From contig NZ_CP046605.1 in assembly GCF_023520795.1 (NCBI RefSeq), forward strand, positions 930,001-994,000: DNA of 64,000 nt. Direction: 5' to 3'. A program made the translations under genes and the position numbers. Below are positions 38,769 to 47,967 of this stretch, piece after piece (the first letter of the stretch is position 1; each line of letters begins with the position of its first letter). Source of the stretch: Corynebacterium accolens (GTDB lineage Bacteria > Actinomycetota > Actinomycetes > Mycobacteriales > Mycobacteriaceae). A model generated the notes under the pieces. It had not been told where the DNA came from and did no database searches. It saw only the letters and a program-made list of their open reading frames with translations.

Positions 38769-39245
38769 TTAGTCCTCGAGCTCGGCGTCGAGGCGGGACT
38801 GGTCGCGGCGGTTTTGCTTCCGTCGGAGTGCGGGCGAGATGAGGACGGACGTGATGGCACCTACGGTGGCGCCGATGAGGTAGGGGGCGGCGGCATCGGA
38901 AAGCGCGTAGGCGTGGTAGGCGATGCCGGCGAAGCAGAGGAACATCGGGATGAGGTAGAGGGCGGTCAAAGTCCAGTTGGAGCGGCCGGTGGGGGTGGCG
39001 ATGTGCCTGCGCATCCAGGCGGCGCTGAGGGACGTGCCGGCGATGGAGGGGACGATGGCGAGGAGGGCGAGGAGGCTGAGGCGGCCGGGGAGGGACCAGG
39101 CGAGGATGGCGGCGACGATGAGCTCGAGGAAGGTGATTGGGGTGAGGGTGATGGCGGAGGCCTTGGTGAGGATGTCCCGCTCGAACTCGTCGGTGGAGGC
39201 GCGCTCGATGTGGTTGAGGGATATGTTGGCGATGGCGTTAATCAT
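38769..39245 (-). CDS. Small membrane protein paired with XRE regulator
   Basis: 158 residues from the ATG at 39245 (TTGGAG 10 nt ahead). Four hydrophobic segments between about 35 and 140, with an N-terminal amphipathic part and a charged tail (RRKQNRRDQSRLDAELED). No named family recognised. The start overlaps the end of the XRE gene by 8 nt, so both come from one transcript. Such regulator/membrane-protein pairs are common in Gram-positives, with the regulator usually controlling its own operon. Confidence 0.75.
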   Translation of the reverse strand: MINAIANISLNHIERASTDEFERDILTKASAITLTPITFLELIVAAILAWSLPGRLSLLALLAIVPSIAGTSLSAAWMRRHIATPTGRSNWTLTALYLIPMFLCFAGIAYHAYALSDAAAPYLIGATVGAITSVLISPALRRKQNRRDQSRLDAELED

Positions 39246-39447
39246 GTTGTTCAGCTCCAAAGATTTCTTCGACTGTTTTGTCTAGTTCGTGGCAGATGTC
39301 CAATGCGAGGTGCACGGACGGGGAGTAGTTGCCGCGCTCGATATTTGCGATAGTTTGCCGGGAGACGCTGACGCGCTCTGCTAGTTCGCCTTGCGACCAT
39401 TCGCGCCAGCGCCGCCACTTGCGGACCATGTTGGGTTGTCCGGCCAC
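39238..39447 (-). CDS. Small XRE-family helix-turn-helix regulator
   Basis: 69 residues from the GTG at 39447 (AGAGGTGATG just in front); the frame is open to 39537 without a better start. The HTH is REWSQGELAERVSVSRQTIANIERG, with the typical ending NYSPSVHLALDICHELDKTVEEIF. It resembles YozG-type regulators of about 65-70 residues. Likely an autoregulator of itself and the following membrane-protein gene. Confidence 0.85.
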   Translation of the reverse strand: MAGQPNMVRKWRRWREWSQGELAERVSVSRQTIANIERGNYSPSVHLALDICHELDKTVEEIFGAEQHD

Positions 39448-39512
39448 ATCATCACCTCTCTTGTCGTGTTTACATGACCTAATGTAAAGCAAACCTGACA
39501 TTATGGCAAGGG

Positions 39513-40358
39513 TTATACGCATAGATGCCAGCGCCAATATGGCTGGGTGGCGGACATAGGAAGCTGTGGCTTGCGGCCTTTGAGCAGGTCACGGGTGGCT
39601 TTGATAAGCAGGATGACTTGGTCAAGGTGGTGCGTGACGTCATCGGCAGTAAAGCGCAGGACCGCGTACCCGTGTGCGGTTGCGGCGTTCTGTTTGGAAC
39701 GGTCGGCCTGGAACGCGATGCTGTGGCTGTGGTAGGTCCAGCCGTCGATTTCCACGATGAGCTTGCCCATCAATAGGTCGAACCGGTACCCACACACCAG
39801 GGCGTTGTGAACAGGGAAAATGCCTTCTGCGCGCAGCGCGCGGCTGACTTTCCGCTCCGGCGGGCTATCCGCGCCGATGGCGGAGCGCCGAATCGTCTCC
39901 TTCAACGCACGCGGTGTCCGGCCCATTCGTTTGCGGTCCCGCTCCAGCCGGCCGGGCCCCTTTTCACCGCGGTAAAACTCTTCCAGCAGCGGGCCACAGG
40001 CCCTAGCAATCTTGCGAGCAGCCCACAGAACCTGCACCACCGGCAGCCCTTTGACCAGGCTCGTTGCCTTGAGGCGAGAATGCGAAACCCGGAAATTCTT
40101 ACCCCGCAGCGTGCGCGGGCCCTCCGCCTCCAGCGGAAACGTCAGCGGCCGGTCGAGGTGAATTTCTTGCGCGGTCTTCCCCGTAAAATGAATGCGGCTC
40201 AGCCCATGCATCAGGGCCTTCGCCACCGCCAGCGGCGACCACTCGTCGGTATAAATTCCCCGGTGCACGCGGTGCAGCTTGCCCGCGCGCACCCGCCGCC
40301 GAATCGCGTCCTTGCCTAGTCCCTGCTCGCGCAACTGCGCGGTTGTCCATGCCCCCAT
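39513..40358 (-). CDS. AbiEi-like N-domain / DUF559-like protein
   Basis: 281 residues. The N-terminus (TTAQLREQGLGKDAIRRRVRAGKLHRVHRGIY) is the winged-helix head shared with AbiEi antitoxins. The C-terminal part (about 175-265) resembles DUF559/Vsr-like nucleases: PERKVSRALRAEG, YRFDLLMGKLIVEIDGW and the end VLRFTADDV, with the possible PD-(D/E)xK residues Asp and Glu-x-Asp. Such single proteins are widespread in actinobacteria. No toxin gene (AbiEii) lies beside it, so a defence role is not shown. Confidence 0.8.
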   Translation of the reverse strand: MGAWTTAQLREQGLGKDAIRRRVRAGKLHRVHRGIYTDEWSPLAVAKALMHGLSRIHFTGKTAQEIHLDRPLTFPLEAEGPRTLRGKNFRVSHSRLKATSLVKGLPVVQVLWAARKIARACGPLLEEFYRGEKGPGRLERDRKRMGRTPRALKETIRRSAIGADSPPERKVSRALRAEGIFPVHNALVCGYRFDLLMGKLIVEIDGWTYHSHSIAFQADRSKQNAATAHGYAVLRFTADDVTHHLDQVILLIKATRDLLKGRKPQLPMSATQPYWRWHLCV

Positions 40359-40410
40359 GGCTTCAACTTAAAAAGGGGCCGCCTCCCCGTCCATACGGAT
40401 TTCGCTAGCC

Positions 40411-40471
40411 TGTGGATAACCGTCCCATTTTGCGTTCCCGCGCGCTATTCTCGCCGCTGCCCTGTGGATAA
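40411..40471. promoter_or_regulatory. Pair of perfect DnaA-box sequences
   Basis: TGTGGATAA (reverse complement TTATCCACA) occurs at 40411-40419 and 40463-40471, in the same orientation and 52 bp apart, close to five helical turns. Both match the consensus box exactly. Function is inferred only. Confidence 0.5.
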
Positions 40472-40484
40472 CTTCCCCGCAACC

Positions 40485-40550
40485 CTCCCTTCGCGCTCAC
40501 CGCCCCCGCTTTCCGATGCCCATTTTTGGTTTCTGTGAGCGCGGAGGACG
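40485..40550. repeat. Palindromic element 8 of 17
   Basis: Left arm 40485-40500 (CTCCCTTCGCGCTCAC), right arm 40535-40550 (GTGAGCGCGGAGGACG). Core 34 nt, pyrimidine-rich at its right end. Confidence 0.8.
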
Positions 40551-40557
40551 GGCCCAC

Positions 40558-40624
40558 ACCCCGTCGCGCTCACCGAGAGGTGAAAACGGAACACCCCGCC
40601 CTGCGCTGGTGAGCGCGAGGGGCG
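40558..40624. repeat. Palindromic element 9 of 17
   Basis: Left arm 40558-40573 (ACCCCGTCGCGCTCAC), right arm 40609-40624 (GTGAGCGCGAGGGGCG). Core 35 nt, partly like element 7. Confidence 0.8.
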
Positions 40625-40693
40625 GGGCGGATGTGAACGGTGGAGGTAGATGCGAGGCGGTGTAGGGCGCCAAGGGTGGGGCTGGAGGCAAAG

Positions 40694-42079
40694 CTAGGTC
40701 AGAGGGAGCGTGGAGGTCGGGTCGATGCCGCGAGCCTTGGAATTGAGCACACCCGCGATGGCGAGCACCGCGAACATGGCGGCAGCGGAGAGGAGTTGGG
40801 TGCGGGCGGTGGCATCGGTAAGCATGAGCACCGCGATGGCCGCGAAGAGGCCGAGGGCGAACCAGGTGAGATAGGGGAAGGCCCACATGCGGATGGGGAG
40901 GGGATGCAGGGCCTCGAGTTGGCGGCGCAGGCGCAGCTGGCTGACGGCAATGAAGACCCAGACGATGAGCAGGGAAGCGCCGGCGGCGTTGAGCATGAAG
41001 GTGAGCAACCAGCCGGTATCGGCGTAATTGAGGACGACCATGAGCGCGGACAGTGCGACGGACAAGGCGATGGCGGTCGTGGGCACGCCTTCGGTATTGG
41101 TGGCGGCGAAGATGCGCGGGGCCTCGCCGCGGGAGGCGAGCGAGTGCATCATGCGGGAGGAGGCGAAGATTTGCGCGTTGAAGGCGGATAGCAGCGCGAG
41201 GACGATGATGACCTCCATGATGCCGGCGGCACCGGGAATGCCGGCGCGGTCGAGGACCATGGTAAATGGCGATTCGGCGGCGGTGGAGGCGGCGTCCAGG
41301 CTGGAATAGGGAAGCAGGAACGTGATGACGAGCACGGAGCCCAAGTAGAACACGGAGATGCGCAAGATGGTGGAGCGCACGGCGTTGACCAGGGATTTCT
41401 CGGGATCCTCGGACTCGGCGGAGGCGATGGCGACGACCTCGATACCGCCGAAGGCGAAGGCTACGGCGAGCAGGCCGGCGGCGACGCCGCCGAGGCCGTT
41501 GGGCATGAAGCCATCGGCAAGGAAGACGGATGTGCCCACGAAGGTGTGGCCGGGCAGGAGGCCGAAGATGAGGAGGACGCCGATGATGAGGAAGGCGATG
41601 ATGACGACGACCTTGATGAGTGCGAACCAGTACTCGAACTCGCCGAAGGTGCGCACGCGCAGCAAGTTGACGAGGCCGAAGGCGGCGACGCAGATGGCGG
41701 CGGGGATCCAGGGCGGGACGTCGAACCACGAGCCGATGAAGCCTGCGGCGCCGGTGATTTCGGCGCCAAGGACGGCGACGGTGGCACACCAGTAGATCCA
41801 CCCTTGGGTAAAGCCCGCCCAGCGGCCGATGCCGTGTTCGGCGTATTCGGAAAAGGAGCCGGAGGCGGGGATGACCGTTCCCATTTCCCCAAGCATTTGC
41901 ATCACGAGGATGGCGAGGAATCCGGCGATCGCGTAGGCGATGATTACCGCTGGGCCGGCGGCGGAAATGCCGACGCCCGTGCCGAGGAAGAGACCGGCGC
42001 CAATGGTGGAGCCAAGCCCCATCATGGTCAGGTGGCGGACCTTCAGGCCAGAACCAAGGGTAGAAGAGTTATCAGACAC
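40694..42079 (-). CDS. Amino acid permease (APC superfamily), copy A
   Basis: 461 residues, twelve membrane segments. The N-terminal [27 protein letters not shown] and the loop FAFGGIEVVAIASAESEDPEK are signatures of the AAT group (aromatic, basic or neutral amino acid permeases). Import of an amino acid with protons is expected; substrate unknown. It is very similar to the permease on the far side of dapD (shared blocks such as ITGAAGFIGSWFDVPPWIPA against [20 protein letters not shown]), which points to a duplication. It starts 47 nt after dapD ends, on the same strand. Confidence 0.9.
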   Translation of the reverse strand: MSDNSSTLGSGLKVRHLTMMGLGSTIGAGLFLGTGVGISAAGPAVIIAYAIAGFLAILVMQMLGEMGTVIPASGSFSEYAEHGIGRWAGFTQGWIYWCATVAVLGAEITGAAGFIGSWFDVPPWIPAAICVAAFGLVNLLRVRTFGEFEYWFALIKVVVIIAFLIIGVLLIFGLLPGHTFVGTSVFLADGFMPNGLGGVAAGLLAVAFAFGGIEVVAIASAESEDPEKSLVNAVRSTILRISVFYLGSVLVITFLLPYSSLDAASTAAESPFTMVLDRAGIPGAAGIMEVIIVLALLSAFNAQIFASSRMMHSLASRGEAPRIFAATNTEGVPTTAIALSVALSALMVVLNYADTGWLLTFMLNAAGASLLIVWVFIAVSQLRLRRQLEALHPLPIRMWAFPYLTWFALGLFAAIAVLMLTDATARTQLLSAAAMFAVLAIAGVLNSKARGIDPTSTLPLT

Positions 42080-42126
42080 TTCTCCATGGTATTTCTCGCC
42101 CGCAGGGCACCGGAATTGGGGTGGCG

Positions 42127-43098
42127 TTAATTCTTGTGGAGGTCCTCGTTCAGTGCGACGGCCTCAGCATTCCACTCCACGGCCTCGACGGCACCGGAGA
42201 CGGAATTGCGGCGCAGCAGCAGGCCAGAGGCGCCAGAAAGCTGGGAGCCCTTGACGGCCTCGCCATTGCCGACGCCCAAGGCCTCAGCCACCTTGCCAAA
42301 GACGGCGACCTTGGTGCCGGCGGTGACGTAGAGGCCGGCTTCGACAACGGCGTCATCGCCAAGCGAAATGCCAATACCCGAGTTAGCGCCGAGTAGGCAG
42401 CGCTCGCCGATGGAAATAACTTCCTTGCCGCCGCCGGACAGGGTGCCCATGATGGAGGCGCCGCCGCCGATATCGGAGCCATCGCCCACGACGACGCCCG
42501 CGGAAATGCGGCCTTCCACCATGGAAGCGCCCAGGGTACCGGCGTTGAAGTTGACGAAGCCCTCGTGCATGACCGTGGTGCCCTCTGCCAGGTGGGCGCC
42601 CAAGCGGACGCGGTCGGCGTCACCGATGCGCACGCCGGAGGGGACAACGTAGTCCACCATGCGGGGGAACTTATCCACGGAGTAGACCACGACGGGGCCG
42701 CGGGAGGCGAGGCGGCCGCGCACCATCTGGAAATCGGAGACGGCGCAGGGGCCGTAGTTGGTCCAGACCACGTTATTGAGGTGGCGGAAGATGCCGTCCA
42801 TGTTGAGGCCGTGCGGCTTTACCTCACGGTGGGAGAGCAGGTGGAGGCGCAGGTAGGCGTCGTAGGTATCGGTGGGGGCCTCGTCGAGGTCAGCGATGGA
42901 GGTTTCCACCGCCACGCGGGCCACGCCGCGCTCCTCATCGGGGCCGACGAGGGCGGAGAACTGCTGCGGAGTCTCCTCCAAACGCGTCGTGCCGGTGGTC
43001 TCTACTTGCTTATCGGTATGAACTGCTGGGAACCAAACGTCCAAGACGGTGCCGTCGTGGGTAATGGTTGCCAGGCCACGTGCGGATGCAGAAGTCAT
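42127..43098 (-). CDS. dapD: Tetrahydrodipicolinate N-succinyltransferase
   Basis: 323 residues, the actinobacterial DapD length. The C-terminal half is a left-handed beta helix with hexapeptide repeats ([35 protein letters not shown] region, then [20 protein letters not shown]). It transfers succinate from succinyl-CoA to tetrahydrodipicolinate in the lysine/DAP pathway. It sits between two amino-acid permease genes, all on the minus strand, opposite to dapE. Confidence 0.94.
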   Translation of the reverse strand: MTSASARGLATITHDGTVLDVWFPAVHTDKQVETTGTTRLEETPQQFSALVGPDEERGVARVAVETSIADLDEAPTDTYDAYLRLHLLSHREVKPHGLNMDGIFRHLNNVVWTNYGPCAVSDFQMVRGRLASRGPVVVYSVDKFPRMVDYVVPSGVRIGDADRVRLGAHLAEGTTVMHEGFVNFNAGTLGASMVEGRISAGVVVGDGSDIGGGASIMGTLSGGGKEVISIGERCLLGANSGIGISLGDDAVVEAGLYVTAGTKVAVFGKVAEALGVGNGEAVKGSQLSGASGLLLRRNSVSGAVEAVEWNAEAVALNEDLHKN

Positions 43099-43115
43099 GG
43101 TGGCTAGCTTAGCAA

Positions 43116-44474
43116 TTACTGCCGTACTTGTTCGCGCTTGCCCGCGGGAACCACGAAGGACAAGGCGACGAGCGCGGCAAAGAGAATGATGACGGCAATG
43201 ACTTGGTTGCGGGCGGAGGGATCAAAGAGCATGAAGATGGTCAGCGCGGCCAACGCGGCGGCGGTTGCCCAAGGCAACCAGGGGTAGCCGGGCACGCGGA
43301 TGTCCGTTAGTTCGCCGTTCGCTTTCAACTGCGGGTGCAGCTTGAGGAAGGAGGCGACGATAAAGGCCCAGACCACCAAGAGGCAGCCGCCGACGGCGTT
43401 GAAGAGGAAGGCCAGCAGTCCCGGCGGGTTCCAGAATTGGAGGCCCACTGAGGCGAAGGCGAAGATCATGGACAAGATGACGGCATTGATGGGGGAGCCG
43501 GAGTGGTTGGTCTTGAGGAAGAACTTGGGCGCGCAGTGGTCCTTGGCCATATCAAAGACTAGGCGGGAGGTGGCGTAAATCTGCGCGTTGAAGGCGGACA
43601 GGAGGGCCAGCGCGATGATGGCCTCCATGAAGCCTGCGGCGAAAGGAATCTTGGCAGCCTCAAGCACCAGGGTGAAGGGCGAATCGGCGGCGGCATCGGC
43701 GTCTTGGATCTGGCTAAACGGCAAGGCCATGGTGATGACCACGATGGAGCCGATGTAGAAGATCATGATGCGCACGATGATGGCGCGCACTGCAGTGGCC
43801 ACGTTGCGGGCGGGGTCCTCGGACTCGGCGGCGGCGATGGTCACCAGCTCGATTCCACCGAAGGCGAAGGCCACGGCCAGCAGGCCCGCGGCGAAGCCGG
43901 GCATGCCATTGGGTAGGAAGTTATCGGTGAAGTTGGTTCCAGCGCGGGAGAGATCCATGCCGGGCAGGATGCCCAGTGCCATGAGGATGCCGATGACGAG
44001 GAAGGCGATGATGACGGCGACCTTGATGATGGCGAACCAGAACTCGAATTCACCGAAACCGCGCACGGCAGCGAAATTCACCACGGCGAAGAAGGCCACC
44101 GCGATGAGCGCGGGAATCCACGGGGCGATATCGAACCAGCTGCCGATGATCGCGGCGGCGCCGGTGATTTCGGCGCCCATGACCATGATGAGCATGAACC
44201 AGTAGATCCAGCCCATCGTAAAGCGCGCCCAGTGGCCGAAGGCCTGGCCGGCGTAGGTGGAAAAAGAACCCAGAGAAGGGCGGGCCGCGGCGATTTCCCC
44301 GAGCATCCACATGATGAGCGCGATGAGGACGCCGGCGACGGCATAAGAAATGAGCACCGAGGTGCCGGAGATTTGGATTCCCAATCCGACGCCCAAGAAG
44401 AGACCGGCACCCACCGCGGAGCCAAGGCCCATCATGGTGAGGTGTCGCGATTTCAATTGTGTGGCTTCGGCCAT
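43116..44474 (-). CDS. Amino acid permease (APC superfamily), copy B
   Basis: 452 residues from the ATG at 44474, with AAGGTGG 6 nt upstream. Twelve membrane segments; [27 protein letters not shown] and [21 protein letters not shown] match copy A. Probably a proton-coupled amino-acid importer; with dapD next door, export or import of lysine-related compounds can be imagined but is not shown. Its stop lies 17 nt before the dapD start, so the order permease-dapD-permease is likely one transcript. Divergent from dapE across 88 nt. Confidence 0.9.
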   Translation of the reverse strand: MAEATQLKSRHLTMMGLGSAVGAGLFLGVGLGIQISGTSVLISYAVAGVLIALIMWMLGEIAAARPSLGSFSTYAGQAFGHWARFTMGWIYWFMLIMVMGAEITGAAAIIGSWFDIAPWIPALIAVAFFAVVNFAAVRGFGEFEFWFAIIKVAVIIAFLVIGILMALGILPGMDLSRAGTNFTDNFLPNGMPGFAAGLLAVAFAFGGIELVTIAAAESEDPARNVATAVRAIIVRIMIFYIGSIVVITMALPFSQIQDADAAADSPFTLVLEAAKIPFAAGFMEAIIALALLSAFNAQIYATSRLVFDMAKDHCAPKFFLKTNHSGSPINAVILSMIFAFASVGLQFWNPPGLLAFLFNAVGGCLLVVWAFIVASFLKLHPQLKANGELTDIRVPGYPWLPWATAAALAALTIFMLFDPSARNQVIAVIILFAALVALSFVVPAGKREQVRQ

Positions 44475-44562
44475 AATTACCACCTTGTGAGAGGTTATTT
44501 TTTACAGTGAAGTGAACATTACACAATGCAACGGACCCAGCGGGGCGCTACCATGGCGGCTT

Positions 44563-45651
44563 GTGACTTTAGATCTATATGCCGACCCCATTGAAGTGAC
44601 CAAGGCGCTCGTCGATATCCCGAGCCCCTCCCACCACGAGGAGGCCATCGCGGATGCGGTGGAAGAAGCCCTGCGTGGTCTAGACGTGGAGGTCGCCCGC
44701 TTTGGCAATACCGTGTGCGCGCGCACGAACCGGGGGATGGATTCCCGCGTGGTTCTTGCAGGCCACATCGATACCGTTCCATTGGCAGATAACGTACCGC
44801 ATCGCATGGACACCGCCGAAGATGGCGCCGAGATCATGTTCGGCTGCGGCACCGTGGACATGAAATCCGGCATGGCGGTCTACCTCAACGCCTTTGCTCA
44901 CCTGCATGAATCGGAAGAGCTCCAGCATGACCTGACCGTCATCGCCTATGAGGGCGAAGAGGTATCCACTGAATTTAATGGACTGGGCCACTTGCAAAAG
45001 GACCACCCCGAGTGGTTGCAGGGCGATTTCGCGCTCCTCGGCGAGCCCTCCGGTGCCCTGGTCGAGGCCGGCTGCCAGGGCACGATTCGCCTGCGCGTGA
45101 CGGCGCATGGCACCCGCGCGCACTCGGCCCGCGCTTGGCTCGGCTCCAACGCTGCACACAAGCTCGCCCCCGTCATGACGCGCATTGCTGACTACGAGCC
45201 GCGCGAGGTCACCATCGATGGCTGCACCTACCGCGAGGGCCTGAACATCGTCCACATGGAGGCTGGCGTGGCCACCAATACCCTGCCGGACGAGGCATGG
45301 ATGTTCGTCAACTTCCGCTTCGCCCCGGATCGCAGCACGGAGGAGGCGCTGGAGTACATGAAGGGGGTCATCGGCAAGCATGAGGACGTCACCATAGAGA
45401 TCGATGACATCGCCGGTGCCGCCCTGCCTGGCTTGGGGCAGCCTGCGGCACGCGCGCTTGTCGATGCCGTCGGTGGCAACGTCCGCGCCAAGTTCGGCTG
45501 GACCGATGTCTCGCGCTTTGCTGAGATGGGCATTCCGGCCGTGAATTTTGGCGCCGGCGATCCGGGCTTTGCGCATAAGAAGGACGAGCAGGTGCCCACG
45601 GCGCAAATCACCGAAGTTTCAACCGCTCTGCTTAATTACTTGAAGGGATAA
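44563..45651 (+). CDS. dapE: Succinyl-diaminopimelate desuccinylase
   Basis: 362 residues from the GTG at 44563; an ATG at 44512 would add 17 non-conserved residues. M20 metallopeptidase fold: LAGHIDTVP, GCGTVDMKSGMAVYL and YEGEEVSTEFNGLG carry the zinc ligands and catalytic Glu, and SARAWLGSNAAHK is the dimerisation-domain motif. It frees LL-diaminopimelate for lysine and peptidoglycan. Followed after 2 nt by the LOG gene. Confidence 0.93.
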   Translation: MTLDLYADPIEVTKALVDIPSPSHHEEAIADAVEEALRGLDVEVARFGNTVCARTNRGMDSRVVLAGHIDTVPLADNVPHRMDTAEDGAEIMFGCGTVDMKSGMAVYLNAFAHLHESEELQHDLTVIAYEGEEVSTEFNGLGHLQKDHPEWLQGDFALLGEPSGALVEAGCQGTIRLRVTAHGTRAHSARAWLGSNAAHKLAPVMTRIADYEPREVTIDGCTYREGLNIVHMEAGVATNTLPDEAWMFVNFRFAPDRSTEEALEYMKGVIGKHEDVTIEIDDIAGAALPGLGQPAARALVDAVGGNVRAKFGWTDVSRFAEMGIPAVNFGAGDPGFAHKKDEQVPTAQITEVSTALLNYLKG

Positions 45652-45653
45652 AA

Positions 45654-46418
45654 ATGACCCCTGACCACATGCGTACCCTGCGCGGCCCGCTCTTGCTGCG
45701 CAGCGAGGGAGAACAAGGCTCCACCTTTGACCAACGCCTGCTGGAATCCGGCGCGGACCACGAATGGCAGCATGCCGATCCGTGGCGCGTGCTGCGCATC
45801 CAAGGTGAATTCGTCGCCGGCTTCGATGCGCTGGCTAAGCTGCCTAAGGCAGTGACGGTTTTTGGTTCCGCGCGCACCAAGCCTGAGGATGCGAGCTATC
45901 AGATGGCCGAAGAACTCGGCCGCAAGCTCGCCGAGTGCGCCTACGCCGTCATCACTGGCGGCGGCCCCGGCATCATGGAGGCTGCGAATAAGGGCGCGCA
46001 CGAGGGCGATGGTCTCTCGGTGGGACTCGGCATCGAATTGCCGCACGAGCAGGGCCTCAATAAGTACGTGGACTTGGGCCTGAACTTCCGCTACTTCTTT
46101 GCCCGCAAGACCATGTTCTTGAAGTACTCCCAGGCCTTCGTCTGCCTGCCCGGCGGCATGGGCACCATGGATGAATTCTTCGAGGTTCTCTGCATGGTTC
46201 AGACGGGTAAGGTCACCAACTATCCCATCGTACTCATGGGCACCGAGTACTGGTCTGGCCTGCTGGAATGGATGAAAAATACCCTTGCCGCCGGCGGGTA
46301 CATCAACGAAGATGACCAAGAGCTTTTCCTGCTTACCGATGACCCCGATGAGGCCGTCGCCCACATCATCGAGCGCCACAAGGTCATGAGCGATAAACGC
46401 ATTAGGGAGCCGCGTTGA
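45654..46418 (+). CDS. LOG family (TIGR00730) phosphoribohydrolase-like protein
   Basis: 254 residues, Rossmann fold. GGGPGIMEAANKGA and the active-site PGGMGTMDEFFE define the family. Relatives remove ribose phosphate from cytokinin-type nucleotides; the M. tuberculosis member in the same gene order (Rv1205) does this. The natural substrate here is unknown. AAGGGA lies 5 nt before the ATG. The stop overlaps the folP2 start. Confidence 0.9.
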   Translation: MTPDHMRTLRGPLLLRSEGEQGSTFDQRLLESGADHEWQHADPWRVLRIQGEFVAGFDALAKLPKAVTVFGSARTKPEDASYQMAEELGRKLAECAYAVITGGGPGIMEAANKGAHEGDGLSVGLGIELPHEQGLNKYVDLGLNFRYFFARKTMFLKYSQAFVCLPGGMGTMDEFFEVLCMVQTGKVTNYPIVLMGTEYWSGLLEWMKNTLAAGGYINEDDQELFLLTDDPDEAVAHIIERHKVMSDKRIREPR

Positions 46419-47245
46419 GCCTCGCGCGCGTGATGGCGATAGTCAATCGCACCCCGGATTCCTTTTATGACAAGGGGGCCACCTTTGACATGGACCCCGC
46501 CCTTAAGCGCTGCGATGAAGCCATTGCGGCAGGGGCCTCCATCATCGATATTGGCGGAGTCAAGGCTGGGCCGGGTGAGGAGGTGGATAGCGCGGAGGAA
46601 ATCGACCGCGTCGTGCCCACCATCGCCCGCGTGCACGAGCGCCACCCAGAGGTACTCATTTCCGTCGACACTTGGCGCAGCGAGGTGGCCGAGGCCGCCA
46701 TCGCCGCCGGGGCCGGGCTGGTCAATGACACGTGGGCCGGCTGGGATCCGCAGCTTATCGAGGTCGCCGGCCACCACCGCGTGGGTTACGTGTGCTCGCA
46801 TACCGGCGGGATTACCCCGCGCACCCGCCCGCACCGCGTCCACTTTGATGACGTCGTCGCCGATGTCATTGCTGAGACCACCGCCCTGGCAGAAAGGGCC
46901 GCGGGGCTCGGCTGCCCGGAAGAGCTCACCTTCATCGATCCCACGCACGACTTTGGTAAAAACACCTATCACGGCCTAGAACTCTTGCGGCGCATCGACG
47001 AGATCGTCGACACCGGCTGGCCCGTGCTCATGGCGCTATCCAATAAGGACTTCGTGGGCGAAACCCTCGCGCGCGGGGTAGGAGACCGCGTCGCCGGAAC
47101 GCTCGCCGCTACAGCCTGGGCCGCAGCGCACGGGGTGGCCGCCTTCCGCGTCCACGAGGTTGCTGAGACCGTCGACGTCATCCGCATGACCGCCGCCATC
47201 CAGGGCACGGCCGCACCCCTTGACACCACGCGCGGGCTCGCATGA
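46415..47245 (+). CDS. folP2: Dihydropteroate synthase-like protein (FolP2 group)
   Basis: 276 residues, TIM barrel. The DHPS start motif reads VMAIVNRTPDSFYD, so Arg replaces the Val of NVTPDSF, as in the FolP2 branch. DPTHDFGKNTYHGLELLRR and LMALSNKDFVGETL follow. The mycobacterial FolP2 in the same gene order lacks measurable DHPS activity in reports, so true folate synthesis is uncertain. TTG start overlapping the LOG stop; its own stop overlaps gpgS by ATGA. Confidence 0.85.
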   Translation: MSLARVMAIVNRTPDSFYDKGATFDMDPALKRCDEAIAAGASIIDIGGVKAGPGEEVDSAEEIDRVVPTIARVHERHPEVLISVDTWRSEVAEAAIAAGAGLVNDTWAGWDPQLIEVAGHHRVGYVCSHTGGITPRTRPHRVHFDDVVADVIAETTALAERAAGLGCPEELTFIDPTHDFGKNTYHGLELLRRIDEIVDTGWPVLMALSNKDFVGETLARGVGDRVAGTLAATAWAAAHGVAAFRVHEVAETVDVIRMTAAIQGTAAPLDTTRGLA

Positions 47246-47964
47246 GCGTTTCCGTCATCATCCCGGCGCTCAATGAGGAATCCACCGTGGCCGGCGTTAT
47301 CCGCGCCTGCCTTGCCGATGACCCACTCGAAGTGCTCGTCATCGACGCCGACTCCACCGACGACACCGCCGCAGTGGCGCGCGCCGCCGGTGCCGATGTG
47401 CGCAATTGGCGCCATATCCTACCCGAACCGCCGCGCCCCGGCAAGGGCGAATCCCTCTGGCGCGGGGTCGCCGCCGCGCGCGGGGACATCGTCGTATTCA
47501 TCGACGCCGACCTAGAATCCGCCGCGCCCGGCATGGTCACAGCGCTCGCGGCGCCCTTTGCGGATCCGAGTGTGAACATGGTCAAGGCCCGCTATCGCCG
47601 CAGCCTGAACGGCCAACCCACCGGCGGCGGACGCGTGACCGAATTGACCGCAAAGCCGCTCATCCGGCAATTCTTCCCAGAGCTAGCCCACATCGATCAG
47701 CCCCTAGGCGGCGAGTACGCGCTTCGCCGCTCTGCCGCGCTAGAGGTGCCCTTCGTGGAGGGCTATGGGGTGGAAGCGGGGCTGCTGGTGGACATCGGTA
47801 AGCGCGGCGGGCTGACACAAGTCGACCTAGGCACTCGAGTCCACCGCAACCGGCCGCTTCATGAGCTCGCGCCGATGGCGGATATCGTGGCACGCACGCT
47901 GCTTTCGCGCGCTGGGGTGAGTGCGCCGATTGCTCAGCGCCCGCCACTGCTAGGTAGGATTTAA
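47242..47964 (+). CDS. gpgS: Glucosyl-3-phosphoglycerate synthase
   Basis: 240 residues, GT-A glycosyltransferase (GT81). SVIIPALNEESTVAGVI starts the nucleotide-binding fold and VFIDADLESA holds the metal-binding DxD. It starts methylglucose lipopolysaccharide synthesis from UDP- or NDP-glucose and 3-phosphoglycerate. It is shorter than the mycobacterial enzyme (about 324), lacking part of the N-terminal extension. ATGA overlap with folP2 and 3 nt to the next gene mark one operon. Confidence 0.85.
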   Translation: MSVSVIIPALNEESTVAGVIRACLADDPLEVLVIDADSTDDTAAVARAAGADVRNWRHILPEPPRPGKGESLWRGVAAARGDIVVFIDADLESAAPGMVTALAAPFADPSVNMVKARYRRSLNGQPTGGGRVTELTAKPLIRQFFPELAHIDQPLGGEYALRRSAALEVPFVEGYGVEAGLLVDIGKRGGLTQVDLGTRVHRNRPLHELAPMADIVARTLLSRAGVSAPIAQRPPLLGRI

Positions 47965-47967
47965 GCC

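Larger units (their letters stand above)
40359..40693. other. Intergenic region with two DnaA boxes and two palindromic elements
   Basis: 335 nt. The half next to the AbiEi-like gene contains two identical TGTGGATAA sites; the half next to the permease holds palindromic elements 8 and 9. No gene seen. Confidence 0.6.

Noticed and set aside
39513-40358. AbiE toxin-antitoxin system
   Set aside because: Only the AbiEi-like head is present; no AbiEii nucleotidyltransferase gene is adjacent.
40497-41801. 434-codon minus-strand frame overlapping permease copy A
   Set aside because: Its Arg/His/Pro-rich translation is typical of an out-of-frame reading; the permease frame has clear family motifs.
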